Of a stretch of 64,000 nt of DNA, positions 18,101 to 25,570 are shown piece by piece. Location of the stretch: contig NZ_LT629690.1 of NCBI RefSeq assembly GCF_900102185.1, positions 3,968,001 through 4,032,000 of the forward strand, read 5' to 3'. The first letter of the stretch is position 1. The number at the start of each line of letters is the position of its first letter. Made by a program: the position numbers and the translations under genes. Below the pieces are notes generated by a model. The model was not told the origin of the DNA and did no database searches. It worked only from the letters and a program-made list of their open reading frames with translations. The DNA comes from Terriglobus roseus (GTDB lineage Bacteria; Acidobacteriota; Terriglobia; Terriglobales; Acidobacteriaceae).

Positions 18101-18580
18101 GATTCCACGAACCTTACGTTGAAGTTCACGTCGCTGAATGGCTTTGCTGGTTCCATCACGGTGACCTGCGCAGCCAGCGGAACGGCGCCCACAGGCGTCG
18201 CCTGCACTCCCACTTCGCCGGTCACGCTGGCGGCGAGTGGAACGGCGACTTCAACCGTCGTTATCACCACAGTGTCGCGGTCGCTTCCTGCAGGATTGGG
18301 TATGCTTCCGGCGTCCGCTGCAGGACGCATCGCGTCGTTGCTGTTCGCAATGATCACCGGCCTGGTGATGTTGCTGGTGAAGCGTAAGGGACGGGCTGTT
18401 CGCACTGGCGGTCTGCTGATGGTTCTGTTCGTCTTCGCACTCGGCATCACGGGTTGCGGTAAGGACAAGGGCAACGGACCGAATCCGAGCGGCACACCGA
18501 CGGGAACCTACACCTACAAGGTGACGGCGACCTCAGGCAGTGTGAGCCACGTGCAGACCATCAACCTGACAGTGAACTAA
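15161..18580 (+). CDS. Modular secreted endonuclease/exonuclease/phosphatase-family protein
   Basis: An 1139-residue exported protein. In order: signal peptide (about 1-29); lamin-tail-like domain (about 33-165, with IAQIYGGGSNS and DYVMLYNPT); OB-fold-like segment (about 235-340); an endonuclease/exonuclease/phosphatase domain (about 525-845, with AAFNVERFYD, PDIISVEEAEN, VISNHLRS, VGDMNAFEFSDGY and SDHDPLLAYL carrying the catalytic Asn/Glu/Asp/His set); a choice-of-anchor-D-like Ig domain (about 855-960); a second Ig-like domain (about 965-1040); then two hydrophobic segments (about 1052-1072 and 1084-1100). It probably degrades extracellular DNA, anchored in the envelope by its C-terminus. 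The start is TTG at 15161 after a GTGAGG site. Confidence 0.85.
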   Translation: MKTTFGSKRLLSALLCALCALLLNAAAFAVPTPGHLVIAQIYGGGSNSSAAYAHDYVMLYNPTGAAISLSGYSLQYASVSGTSWTTEVLPADSVQPGHYYLIGLYSNSQQSGTDVGAALPTPDFQATSATYLSGGTEHTQNYGINMSAQYGKVLLSNSATITPAGTSCPVGLANTVDFVGFGSANCYEGSAPAGNSGYTNSTAVARKDPSIDSDDNAADFQQISATPHNSSYVPSTAVDTPISTIQANRSTYVGNSVMFTGVITVVTNTGYYMQTASSTPGSTGDEGIYVFSGTGKNPATAVVGNNVTVTGSLALYPAATTSHMPSLEVTGATLTVNSTGNTLPTPITITAPTPTGDIYQLRQYESMLVSLPSMTAAGPTDASLVENTETTTSTGQFYVAGSSIPRPFREPGMDFRDFPSATCPSFANCPAATNPTTAAGAVRPANLTLYDDNPERLIIESSLGGGTAIDVAAGTVITGATGVVDYTYSTDYPYGDPPRIILMATNHPTVSTAGAVTVKALALPTANQFTVAAFNVERFYDTNAANNLYYLPQTGKTATTSAATVTPDAYARRLKKFSLAVRTVLNNPDIISVEEAENLQVLKDMAAQIDADTTTGTKPGYVAYGTDSVTTFTNDGTGISVGFLVKPTTVNVTSWEQKGTDTLIPAGTSALNDRPSQVLHATINRGTGNKPYPITVISNHLRSLSAVNTAAVQSKKELQAEMLANLIQGYQQAGEHVIAVGDMNAFEFSDGYTDTLGTITGNVGNGVAVMPGVAIVNPVATDLINTLPANARQSYTEWGNAQVLDHAVVTADIASSSTLAVGHIDADFPVVLYNDATTPAAMSDHDPLLAYLALPAPVTTATLTGNGTFATAITVGQSSAGQQLTLTNTGEAVISITGFTMTGDFAQSNNCGSSLAVGSSCAINVVFTPTAAGARTGSITLNGSATVTPVTLSGTGLAPANFTIGDSSGNTTTSITLNAGDSTNLTLKFTSLNGFAGSITVTCAASGTAPTGVACTPTSPVTLAASGTATSTVVITTVSRSLPAGLGMLPASAAGRIASLLFAMITGLVMLLVKRKGRAVRTGGLLMVLFVFALGITGCGKDKGNGPNPSGTPTGTYTYKVTATSGSVSHVQTINLTVN

Positions 18581-18600
18581 ACCCACACCTGAACAGATGA

Positions 18601-18634
18601 GAGGGCCACGCGCGACGCGTGGCCCTCTTCTTTT
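18601..18634 (+). terminator. Rho-independent terminator of the secreted nuclease gene
   Basis: GAGGGCCACGCG and CGCGTGGCCCTC form a perfect 12-base-pair stem with a CGA loop, followed by TTCTTTT. Confidence 0.9.
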
Positions 18635-18659
18635 GTGTGCTGGTAGCAGAGACAGCAAA

Positions 18660-18688
18660 GCCCTCTCCGCCGTGGTGGCAGAGAGGGC
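18660..18688 (-). terminator. Terminator of the 69-residue gene
   Basis: GCCCTCTC and GAGAGGGC arms around a 13-base loop, just beyond the stop codon of the minus-strand gene. The T-run on that strand is short. Confidence 0.55.
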
Positions 18689-18710
18689 CTTGCGATGGTT
18701 TGAGAGCGAC

Positions 18711-18920
18711 TTAAGCTGCTGCGGCGGGAACGAAGCCGTCGCAACCGCTGATGGGGGTTACCTTGAGGTGCAGGCTGGCATGCTTCGGATGCCCGCACTC
18801 GTCCACCATGACAACGTCTGCCTTGTGGCTGGTGAGAATGCTTACCAGGGCGCTGCTCTTGCTGTGGTGCTCGCCAAAGTGGGTACAGAGACCACACTGA
18901 CCGTCATGAACTGCTTCCAT
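18711..18920 (-). CDS. Small Cys/His-rich protein, unrecognised
   Basis: A 69-residue protein with Cys at 9, 12, 42 and 60 and nine His, including CGLCTHFGEHH and ECGHPKHASLHLKV. The CxxC and clustered His suggest metal binding, but no known zinc-ribbon spacing fits. Three things support it as a real gene: a perfect GGAGGT ribosome site six bases before the ATG, a promoter-like pair about 75 bases upstream, and its own terminator hairpin. It stands alone between the convergent nuclease gene and the acyltransferase gene upstream on the same strand. No signal peptide; probably cytoplasmic. Confidence 0.7.
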   Translation of the reverse strand: MEAVHDGQCGLCTHFGEHHSKSSALVSILTSHKADVVMVDECGHPKHASLHLKVTPISGCDGFVPAAAA

Positions 18921-18995
18921 AGGACACCTCCAAGAACTCAGTTATTTGGAGCCGGGGCAGCGCCCTCACGTTGCCTCAGTGCTCCAATGACGACA

Positions 18996-19024
18996 ACCAT
19001 AAACACACCGAAAACCCTTGTAAA
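18996..19024 (-). promoter_or_regulatory. Candidate sigma-70-type promoter for the 69-residue gene
   Basis: On the minus strand, TTTACA (19019-19024) and TATGGT (18996-19001) are separated by exactly 17 bases. The leader to the ATG would be about 70 bases. Confidence 0.45.
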
Positions 19025-19132
19025 TTGCGACGTTTTCAGTCGCGTATCTATTTCCAAACACGACTAAACGGGTCGTAGATGGAGATTCTCTATGTGTTCA
19101 ATGGTTTGTGTGGCTCCTGCGATGAAACGTTC

Positions 19133-20260
19133 CTAGCTCGCCTCTGGTTCGGGACGTTCTGCTTCAGACGGCGCACGGGTGTAACGCATCGCGATCCGAT
19201 GGCCGATGCGGATCATCGGCGTTTCAATGAAGTGATAGGACAGGATGGCGCAAGCGAACGCAGCTGACCAACAGAGAAGGTGGTGCGAACGCCAGTCTCC
19301 AGGGCCGGGAGGATTCACGGGCACAAAGAATATCTGCTGCCAAAGATAGAGGCTGAAGGAGATGCGGCCAACGTAACGAAGCGGGGGCCATTCCAATAGC
19401 CGTGTGATGATGGAGCCGGGATGAAGGACCGTGGAGACGAGCAACAGAGGGTAAGTCAGAATCAGGGGGATGCGATCGTAGGTGGAATGGTGGACCTGCA
19501 GTCGCCAATAGATCGCCGCAGTTAACAAGAGGGCGATACTGGGATGCAGCCATCGAACGGCAAACGCCTGCACTCGCGGTTTGTTAAGTGCCAATGCAGT
19601 GATACTGCCAAGCACAATAACGTCGATAGCGATGTCAGTCCGCAGAAAGGGCTGCCAAGTAATGCTGGTAAGAGATGGATGGCGAAAGACAATGAGGCGC
19701 CACACCTGCAGAAAAACAACAAGGATGGTGAGGATTGCGAGACGTCCTCGCCGAACAACCACCAGAAACGCCGGAAGCAAGAGATAGAAGTGCTCTTCGA
19801 CCGAAAGGCTCCAGAAATGCGACGTGAACCAGTATTCGTAGCCCTGCATTCCTGGCCACAGGTTGCGGATCATCAGCACCGAGCCGAGCAGACCATTCCA
19901 GTAAGCGGGAATCAGATGGAGTAGCGTGAGAACCGCAACGAATCCGAGATACGTTAACGCGGCAGGTTGGATGCGGAAGAGGCGGCGAAGATAAAAACCC
20001 TTAAGCGAGATGAATCCGGCTTCTGACTCCTCGCGCAGAAGTCGCCCACAGATGAGCATGCCACTGAGAGCGAAAAAAAGAGAGACACCGCGGTCGCCCG
20101 TTTCGTTTAGAAGCTGACGCCAATAGAGAGGAAGGCTTAATTGATCGTGCGCGAGAATGACCCAGAGGATGGCCAACGCGCGCCATCCATCTAACGATGG
20201 CAGATAGCCGGATCGTCTTCCGACGGGTGTCGCAGACGTGCCGGAGCCACGGTTTGTCAT
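19133..20260 (-). CDS. Acyltransferase-3 family membrane protein
   Basis: A 375-residue polytopic membrane protein of the acyltransferase 3 (OafA/YrhL-like) family. The conserved opening YLPSLDGWRALAILWVILAH is visible at about residues 19-38, including the His thought to be catalytic, followed by a RRLFRIQPA segment and FWSLSVEEHFYLLLP, then about ten hydrophobic segments. It would move an acyl group from the cytoplasm onto an envelope glycan or lipid; the acceptor is unknown. No glycan genes are adjacent. The ATG at 20260 has no clear Shine-Dalgarno. Confidence 0.85.
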   Translation of the reverse strand: MTNRGSGTSATPVGRRSGYLPSLDGWRALAILWVILAHDQLSLPLYWRQLLNETGDRGVSLFFALSGMLICGRLLREESEAGFISLKGFYLRRLFRIQPAALTYLGFVAVLTLLHLIPAYWNGLLGSVLMIRNLWPGMQGYEYWFTSHFWSLSVEEHFYLLLPAFLVVVRRGRLAILTILVVFLQVWRLIVFRHPSLTSITWQPFLRTDIAIDVIVLGSITALALNKPRVQAFAVRWLHPSIALLLTAAIYWRLQVHHSTYDRIPLILTYPLLLVSTVLHPGSIITRLLEWPPLRYVGRISFSLYLWQQIFFVPVNPPGPGDWRSHHLLCWSAAFACAILSYHFIETPMIRIGHRIAMRYTRAPSEAERPEPEAS

Positions 20261-20358
20261 GGTGAGAAAGGATTGCCTCCGATGAGCAGAGTATACAGTG
20301 CCATAGACACAGCATTATGGTCTGGCGGGATGGCCTGAGACGGAAGATCGCACCTACA

Positions 20359-21522
20359 ATGAAACTCTTGTACGCCCTCAAAAATCCATCTTCTGAAACC
20401 ATCCTCGAGCCAGCATTGACGCCTGCGCAACGAACGGCCTTTGAGCGCAGCCTGCGGTCCTGGTATGAGCAACATGCGCGTGTGTTGCCGTGGCGGAACG
20501 TTCGTAATCCATATCGCACGTGGTTGTCAGAGGTCATGCTGCAGCAGACACGGGTGAACGCTGTGCTGGAGCACTACGAGCGGTTTCTGCGGCGGTTTCC
20601 CACCATCATTTCGTTGGCGTTGGCCCCGGAAGAGGAAGTGCTGGCGCAGTGGAGCGGTCTGGGATATTACCGACGCGCACGCATGCTGCATCGAACGGCG
20701 AAGCTGGTGGTGGAGGAATATGGTGGCGAGCTGCCTTCCACCTCCGCGGGACTGCGCAGGTTGCCGGGCATTGGAACCTATACTGCTGCAGCAATTGCGA
20801 GCATTGCGTTTGGCGAATCGATTGCCGTGGTGGATGGCAATGTGGAGCGGGTGCTGCTGCGAGTACTGGGGCTGCCAGAGACCTCAGGCGCGAAGATGGC
20901 GGAATTCCTGGAACGCACCGCGAATGCGCTGGTGCCGCGACGGAATGCTGGTGACCACAATCAGGCCATGATGGAACTGGGCGCGATGATCTGTACGCCG
21001 CGGTCGCCGCGGTGTGCTGAGTGCCCGGTGTTTGCGTTGTGCCGAACGCGCGGCGAACATCCCACGCTGGAACGCACGCCGATGCGCTCAGAACGTGTGC
21101 GTTATGCGCTGACCACCCGTCGCAAACAGGAAGGGCTGGAAGTGCTGTTGCAGCGGCGCCCGATGGAGGCTTCGCTAATGGCCAACATGCTGGAGCTGCC
21201 TCAGCTTTCCATGCACAAGGACACGGGCGCACTGGTGCTGCTGGAAGAGCCTCTGCTGCGAGTTCGGCACTCGATTGTGGGAACGAATTACTACGTGGAA
21301 GTGGTGGGTATGGCCACGCGGCGCGACGCGGGCAAACATGCGTTGCGCGGTGACGCGATGGAGTGGGTGCCCGCAACAAAATTGCAAGAAGTTCCGCTGA
21401 CCGGGCTGGCACGTAAGGTGTTGCAGAGAATGAAGCTGATGAAGCTGCCGAGCGGGATGCCGCAGGAAGTTCCGCTGCTGATTGGGCGCGGCGGCCGAGC
21501 CTCCGCAGGTAAAAAAGGCTGA
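20359..21522 (+). CDS. mutY: A/G-specific adenine DNA glycosylase MutY
   Basis: A base-excision repair enzyme of about 387 residues that removes A opposite 8-oxoG. The catalytic Glu lies in LSEVMLQQTR (E58), the helix-hairpin-helix is LPGIGTYTAAAIASIAFG, and the catalytic Asp is D159 in VVDGNVERVL. Four Cys at 212, 219, 222 and 228 (C-x6-C-x2-C-x5-C) bind the 4Fe-4S cluster. The C-terminal part (about 245-370) is the NUDIX-like 8-oxoG recognition domain. The frame is open 14 codons upstream, but those residues do not fit the family, so 20359 was chosen. Divergent from the acyltransferase gene. Confidence 0.93.
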   Translation: MKLLYALKNPSSETILEPALTPAQRTAFERSLRSWYEQHARVLPWRNVRNPYRTWLSEVMLQQTRVNAVLEHYERFLRRFPTIISLALAPEEEVLAQWSGLGYYRRARMLHRTAKLVVEEYGGELPSTSAGLRRLPGIGTYTAAAIASIAFGESIAVVDGNVERVLLRVLGLPETSGAKMAEFLERTANALVPRRNAGDHNQAMMELGAMICTPRSPRCAECPVFALCRTRGEHPTLERTPMRSERVRYALTTRRKQEGLEVLLQRRPMEASLMANMLELPQLSMHKDTGALVLLEEPLLRVRHSIVGTNYYVEVVGMATRRDAGKHALRGDAMEWVPATKLQEVPLTGLARKVLQRMKLMKLPSGMPQEVPLLIGRGGRASAGKKG

Positions 21523-21682
21523 CGACACACGGCGCAATTTACCGCGCAGTACTTGCCCGTGCGGGTATTTCCGTGTACATCCCATAAGGGAAGCATCCGC
21601 CGCCCCATTCCGTATGGCTGCGGACATTGATAACGGAAGACGTTCTGCACGGTGAGACCGTGCGCAGAAGGAAAGGCTTGTT

Positions 21683-22117
21683 ATGGCAACGGAACGCAGC
21701 GCAAATGCAGTTTGGAACGGTGGTTTGAAGGACGGTAAGGGCGTGATCAGCACGCAGAGCGGTGTGCTGAAGGAACAGTCGTACACGTTTGTGTCGCGCT
21801 TTGAGAACGGCGCGGGCACGAATCCGGAAGAGTTGATTGCAGCGGCGCATGCAGGCTGCTTTTCCATGGCGCTGAGCGCCGAGCTGGAGAAGGCCGGGCA
21901 CAAGGGCGAGAGCGTGGCCACCACAGCAACCGTGGTGCTTGAGTTTGTGAACGGCGCACCGACTGTGACCACGATCCACCTGAAGAACGAGTCAAAGGTG
22001 CCGGGGCTGGATGATGCAAAGTTCCAGGAGATTGCCGCTGGAGCCAAGCAGAACTGCCCCATTTCGCGTCTGCTGGCAGCTGCAAAGATTGATCTGGATG
22101 CGAAGCTGATTTCGTAA
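21683..22117 (+). CDS. OsmC/Ohr-family peroxide-reducing protein
   Basis: A 144-residue OsmC-family protein. The two redox Cys are in AAHAGCFSMAL (about residue 59) and QNCPISR (about 124), and PEELIAAAHAGCF is a family signature. It should reduce organic hydroperoxides in the cytoplasm. Overall length and the RSANAVWNGGLKDGKGVIS start resemble the OsmC rather than the Ohr subgroup. The ATG follows a purine-rich AAGGAAAGG site. A GCACGGT/ACCGTGC hairpin lies in the leader (about 21648-21664). Confidence 0.9.
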   Translation: MATERSANAVWNGGLKDGKGVISTQSGVLKEQSYTFVSRFENGAGTNPEELIAAAHAGCFSMALSAELEKAGHKGESVATTATVVLEFVNGAPTVTTIHLKNESKVPGLDDAKFQEIAAGAKQNCPISRLLAAAKIDLDAKLIS

Positions 22118-22143
22118 ACCACGTCTTTTCTGAAGCAGTGAGG

Positions 22144-22167
22144 GGCCCCGGATATCCGGGGCCTTTT
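22144..22167 (+). terminator. Rho-independent terminator of the OsmC gene
   Basis: A perfect 20-base palindrome (GGCCCCGGATATCCGGGGCC, 22144-22163) followed by TTTT. Confidence 0.85.
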
Positions 22168-22235
22168 CATTGCGAAAAATATTTGGTCACCGAAAACATT
22201 TTTTGCATTCGCGTGCGTTTCTGCTTCCGTTTCTG

Positions 22236-22290
22236 TTGACATAGACAGCCTATGCCAGATACGTTCACTGGCATAGGCAATCTATGCCAG
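22236..22290 (+). promoter_or_regulatory. Promoter and operator of the PadR gene
   Basis: TTGACA at 22236-22241 is a consensus -35 box; a weak -10 (ATACGT) starts 17 bases later. Overlapping it is a perfect inverted repeat, CCTATGCCAG (22249-22258) and CTGGCATAGG (22268-22277), with a third half-site CTATGCCAG at 22282-22290. Placement over and just after the promoter suggests autorepression by the PadR protein encoded 17 bases downstream. Confidence 0.7.
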
Positions 22291-22306
22291 TCGAGGCGCA
22301 CACCTG

Positions 22307-22636
22307 ATGAAGCACAACGAAATTCCGCCCGGATCGCTGACGTTATTGATTCTTCGCACGCTGTCGCGACATGGAACGTTGCATGGTTACGAGATTGCGG
22401 AATCGATTTTGCAAACCTCCGGCAACATTCTGGAAGTGGAAGAAGGATCGCTGTATCCCGCATTGCAGAAGATGCTGGTGAACGACTGGGTGAAGGCGGA
22501 GTGGGGTGTGACGAAGGGCAATCGTCGTGCGCGCTATTACCAGTTGACCGCTGCAGGGAAGAAACAGCTTGCCGCAGAGTCTTCAAACTTTGAGCGCGTT
22601 TACAGCGCCATTGCACGCGTGTTGCAGACGGCTTAG
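22307..22636 (+). CDS. PadR-family transcriptional regulator
   Basis: A 109-residue winged-helix regulator: PPGSLTLLILRTLSRHGTLHGYEIAESI is the classic PadR opening, followed by LEVEEGSLYPALQKM (recognition helix) and RARYYQLTAAGKKQL (wing). It would repress its own promoter through the inverted repeats just upstream and probably the permease gene 53 bases downstream. PadR genes paired with ADOP-type permeases are common in Acidobacteria. The inducing signal is unknown. Confidence 0.93.
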   Translation: MKHNEIPPGSLTLLILRTLSRHGTLHGYEIAESILQTSGNILEVEEGSLYPALQKMLVNDWVKAEWGVTKGNRRARYYQLTAAGKKQLAAESSNFERVYSAIARVLQTA

Positions 22637-22689
22637 TCAGCCATCATTCGCTTTTCGATTTTCCATTTCTGTTGCAGGAGAAATCCGCC

Positions 22690-25407
22690 ATGTCAGTTCT
22701 TCGTCGTATGCAGATGCTGTTTCGCCGCTCGCGTTTTGATTCTGAATTGGAAGAGGAGATGCGTCTCCACATGGATTTACGCGAAGAAGAACAACGCTCT
22801 GCTGGAGCCACGCCGGAAGAAGCAAGGCGACAGAGCAGGCGCGACTTTGGCAATCCTACTGTGCTGCGCGAGCGCAGCCATGCCGCATGGGGATGGGGAT
22901 GGCTGGAGTCGCTGATGCAGGACATTCAGTATGCGGTGCGCTCGATGATGCATGCGAAGGCGCTGACGCTCATGGCGCTGCTTTCGTTGAGCCTTGGCAT
23001 TGGAGCGAATGTTGCCATCTTCAGTTTTCTGGATGCGCTGGTGCTGCGTTCGTTGCCGGTGACGAAGCCTGCGGAACTGGTGTTGTTGGGCAACGGCGAT
23101 GACGCAGGCGTAACGGATGATTATGGCTCGACGACGCTGTATTCTTATCCGTTTTTTCGTGAGTTACGCAAGAGCAACACGGTGTTCTCAGACGTTGCAA
23201 CCGTCATGAGTTTCGGCAGCGAGATGCATGGCACGCTCGATAACCGAGACAGCATGCAGAAGCTTACTGGCGACACCGTATCCGGCACATTCTTTTCAAC
23301 GCTTGGTGTTGAGCCTACGATGGGTCGTTTCTTTCGCGATGAGGAAGATCGCGTTGAGGGAACGTTTCCTGTCGTGGTGGTGAGCTATGCGTTCTGGCAA
23401 TCGGCATTTCAAGGGACGCCGGACATTCTGAATCACACGTTGAAACTGGCGGATACGACCTTCAACATTATTGGCGTTGCGCCGCCGGGATTCTTTGGAA
23501 TTGAAGTGGGCCATGCGCCGGATTTTTGGGTGCCGATGGCGATGATGCAGTCGTTGCCAGCGCACAGCAAGGGTTATAACGACGGCTTCTTTCAATCGAA
23601 CTATGTGTTCGGACGGCTGAAGCCGGGTGTGACGCGCGCGCAGGCTGAGGCAGAGACGAATCTGCTGTATCAGCATATTGTTCGGTCGTTTCCAAACGCC
23701 GATCTGAATGCGTATAACCTGTCCCATCTGCAGAACGCGCATGTGCAACTGACGAACATGTCAACGGGACGCTCGTTCCTGCGTAATACGTTCTCTGATC
23801 CGTTGAAGATTTTGATGGGTGTGGCCGCGCTGGTGTTGCTGATTACGTGCGCCAACATTGCCAATCTGTTGCTGGCGCGAGCGACGACACGCACGCATGA
23901 GTTTGCGGTAAGGCAGGCATTTGGAGCGCAGCGTGTGCGGTTGATCCGGCAATTGTTGACGGAGAGTCTTCTGCTTTCTGTTGCAGGTGCAGCACTTGGT
24001 GTTGTGCTTGCGCTTGCTGCGGATCGCGTGTTGCTACGAATGATTTCTGGCGGGCCGGATGCGAACCTGCTTCCGCTAGACATCTCGCTCAACGTGCGAC
24101 TGCTTGCCTTTACGCTGTTTGCCACCGTGGGTACGGCGGTACTGTTCGGACTGATGCCTGCCCTGCGTGCATCGCGTGTGGCTGTGAATGAAGGATTGAA
24201 GGAGAGTCGGCGTAGCAACAGCAATGCGCGCAGTCCGCTGGGCAAGGGCCTAGTGATTGCGCAGATTGCGCTGTCGCTGGTGTTGAGTGTGGCTTCCGTT
24301 CTGTTTCTGCGAACGCTGGTGAATCTGACACGTGTGGATACGGGCTTTCCGCGTAACGGCGTCATGCTGGTGGACATGGATTCCAGCGTGCTGGGCATGA
24401 AGGGTGAAGACCCGCGCATGATTTCGATGTTCCAGGAGATTGAGCAGCGTGTGGGCGCGTTGCCACAGGTAAAAGCCGCAAGCTTTGCCGCGTTCACCTT
24501 CGCGCAGGGCAGTTGGAACGGGACGCTGACTGTGCCGGGGATGCCGTTCAAAGAAAACATCATGGTGAAGCACAACGTGATTGGCAACGGCTATTTCAAC
24601 ACGATGCAGATTCCTTTTCTGGCAGGCCGCACATTTGGTCCGCAAGACAATGCAACGTCGCACCATGTGGTGATTTTGAGTGAGAGTATTGCGCGTGACT
24701 ACTTCCCCGCTGGTGTGAGTCCGATCGGTCGCCATATGTACTACGGCAAGGGTGCGGACCCCAAGAAGGAAGTTGAGGTAATTGGCGTTGTGCGCGATGT
24801 GAAGTTCGGGAGCCTGAACGAGAAGCAGGAATACATCGACTACTATCCGAATCCACAGCATCCGTGGGGTTATGGAAGGCTGGTGGTGCGCTATGACGGC
24901 GACTTCGCAACAATGTCCACTGCCGTGCAGAACACGATTCGTTCTGTGAATCGCAGCCTGGTGATCGATCATGTGACGACGCTGGATCGCGTGATTGAAC
25001 GCACGGTAGTGAATCAGAGCCTGATGGCTCAGCTCTCCACAGCTTTTGGTCTGCTTGCAGTGCTACTTTCCGCAATCGGTATCTATGGGTTGATGAGCTA
25101 CCTGGTGGGTCAGCGCACGGGCGAGATCGGCATTCGCATGGCGCTGGGTGCGTCGCACACGGGTGTGCGGTGGATGGTGATGCGGGAGATCACGATGCTG
25201 GTGGTCAGCGGCGTTGCAGCAGGGATCGTGCTGACGCTGCTTTGCGGGCAGCTGGTTCGCAACATGCTGTACGGCATTGCGCCATCGGAGCCGGTGAGCC
25301 TGATTGTTTCAATTGTTGGACTGACGACGATTGCGATGGCGGCTGGGTATATCCCTGCGCGGAGAGCTTCGCGTGTGAACCCGATGCAGGCGTTGCGCTA
25401 CGAATAG
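22690..25407 (+). CDS. ADOP-type duplicated ABC permease (MacB/FtsX-like)
   Basis: A 905-residue membrane protein. The N-terminal about 70 residues form the ADOP-specific segment (ELEEEMRLHMDLREEEQ, EEARRQSRRDFGN). Two permease modules follow, each a MacB-like periplasmic domain plus FtsX membrane helices: first at about 90-520, second at about 525-905, ending VNPMQALRYE. It has no ATPase domain and none is encoded nearby, so it is an orphan permease needing an ATPase from elsewhere, probably for export of a drug, peptide or lipid. The ATG at 22690 follows CAGGAG; the TTG 18 bases earlier lies before that site. Same operon as padR. Confidence 0.92.
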   Translation: MSVLRRMQMLFRRSRFDSELEEEMRLHMDLREEEQRSAGATPEEARRQSRRDFGNPTVLRERSHAAWGWGWLESLMQDIQYAVRSMMHAKALTLMALLSLSLGIGANVAIFSFLDALVLRSLPVTKPAELVLLGNGDDAGVTDDYGSTTLYSYPFFRELRKSNTVFSDVATVMSFGSEMHGTLDNRDSMQKLTGDTVSGTFFSTLGVEPTMGRFFRDEEDRVEGTFPVVVVSYAFWQSAFQGTPDILNHTLKLADTTFNIIGVAPPGFFGIEVGHAPDFWVPMAMMQSLPAHSKGYNDGFFQSNYVFGRLKPGVTRAQAEAETNLLYQHIVRSFPNADLNAYNLSHLQNAHVQLTNMSTGRSFLRNTFSDPLKILMGVAALVLLITCANIANLLLARATTRTHEFAVRQAFGAQRVRLIRQLLTESLLLSVAGAALGVVLALAADRVLLRMISGGPDANLLPLDISLNVRLLAFTLFATVGTAVLFGLMPALRASRVAVNEGLKESRRSNSNARSPLGKGLVIAQIALSLVLSVASVLFLRTLVNLTRVDTGFPRNGVMLVDMDSSVLGMKGEDPRMISMFQEIEQRVGALPQVKAASFAAFTFAQGSWNGTLTVPGMPFKENIMVKHNVIGNGYFNTMQIPFLAGRTFGPQDNATSHHVVILSESIARDYFPAGVSPIGRHMYYGKGADPKKEVEVIGVVRDVKFGSLNEKQEYIDYYPNPQHPWGYGRLVVRYDGDFATMSTAVQNTIRSVNRSLVIDHVTTLDRVIERTVVNQSLMAQLSTAFGLLAVLLSAIGIYGLMSYLVGQRTGEIGIRMALGASHTGVRWMVMREITMLVVSGVAAGIVLTLLCGQLVRNMLYGIAPSEPVSLIVSIVGLTTIAMAAGYIPARRASRVNPMQALRYE

Positions 25408-25414
25408 CGAAGCG

Positions 25415-25452
25415 CTGTCCCGGCTCTTTGATCGATGAAAAGGGCCGGGCAG
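25415..25452 (+). terminator. Terminator hairpin of the permease gene
   Basis: CCCGGC (25419-25424) pairs with GCCGGG (25444-25449), extended by further pairs on both sides including a TCTTT/AAAGG stretch. The sequence after it is AGAAATAAA, so it lacks a T-run. Confidence 0.5.
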
Positions 25453-25570
25453 AGAAATAAACGTGTGCCGAGGTGTGACATTCCGTTGAATCGCTTGCCA
25501 CAGTTTGTTCCGCACACCTAGAATCTCGCTTCGGGGGACTGTTCCTCCTCACGAAGGGATTACTGCGCTC

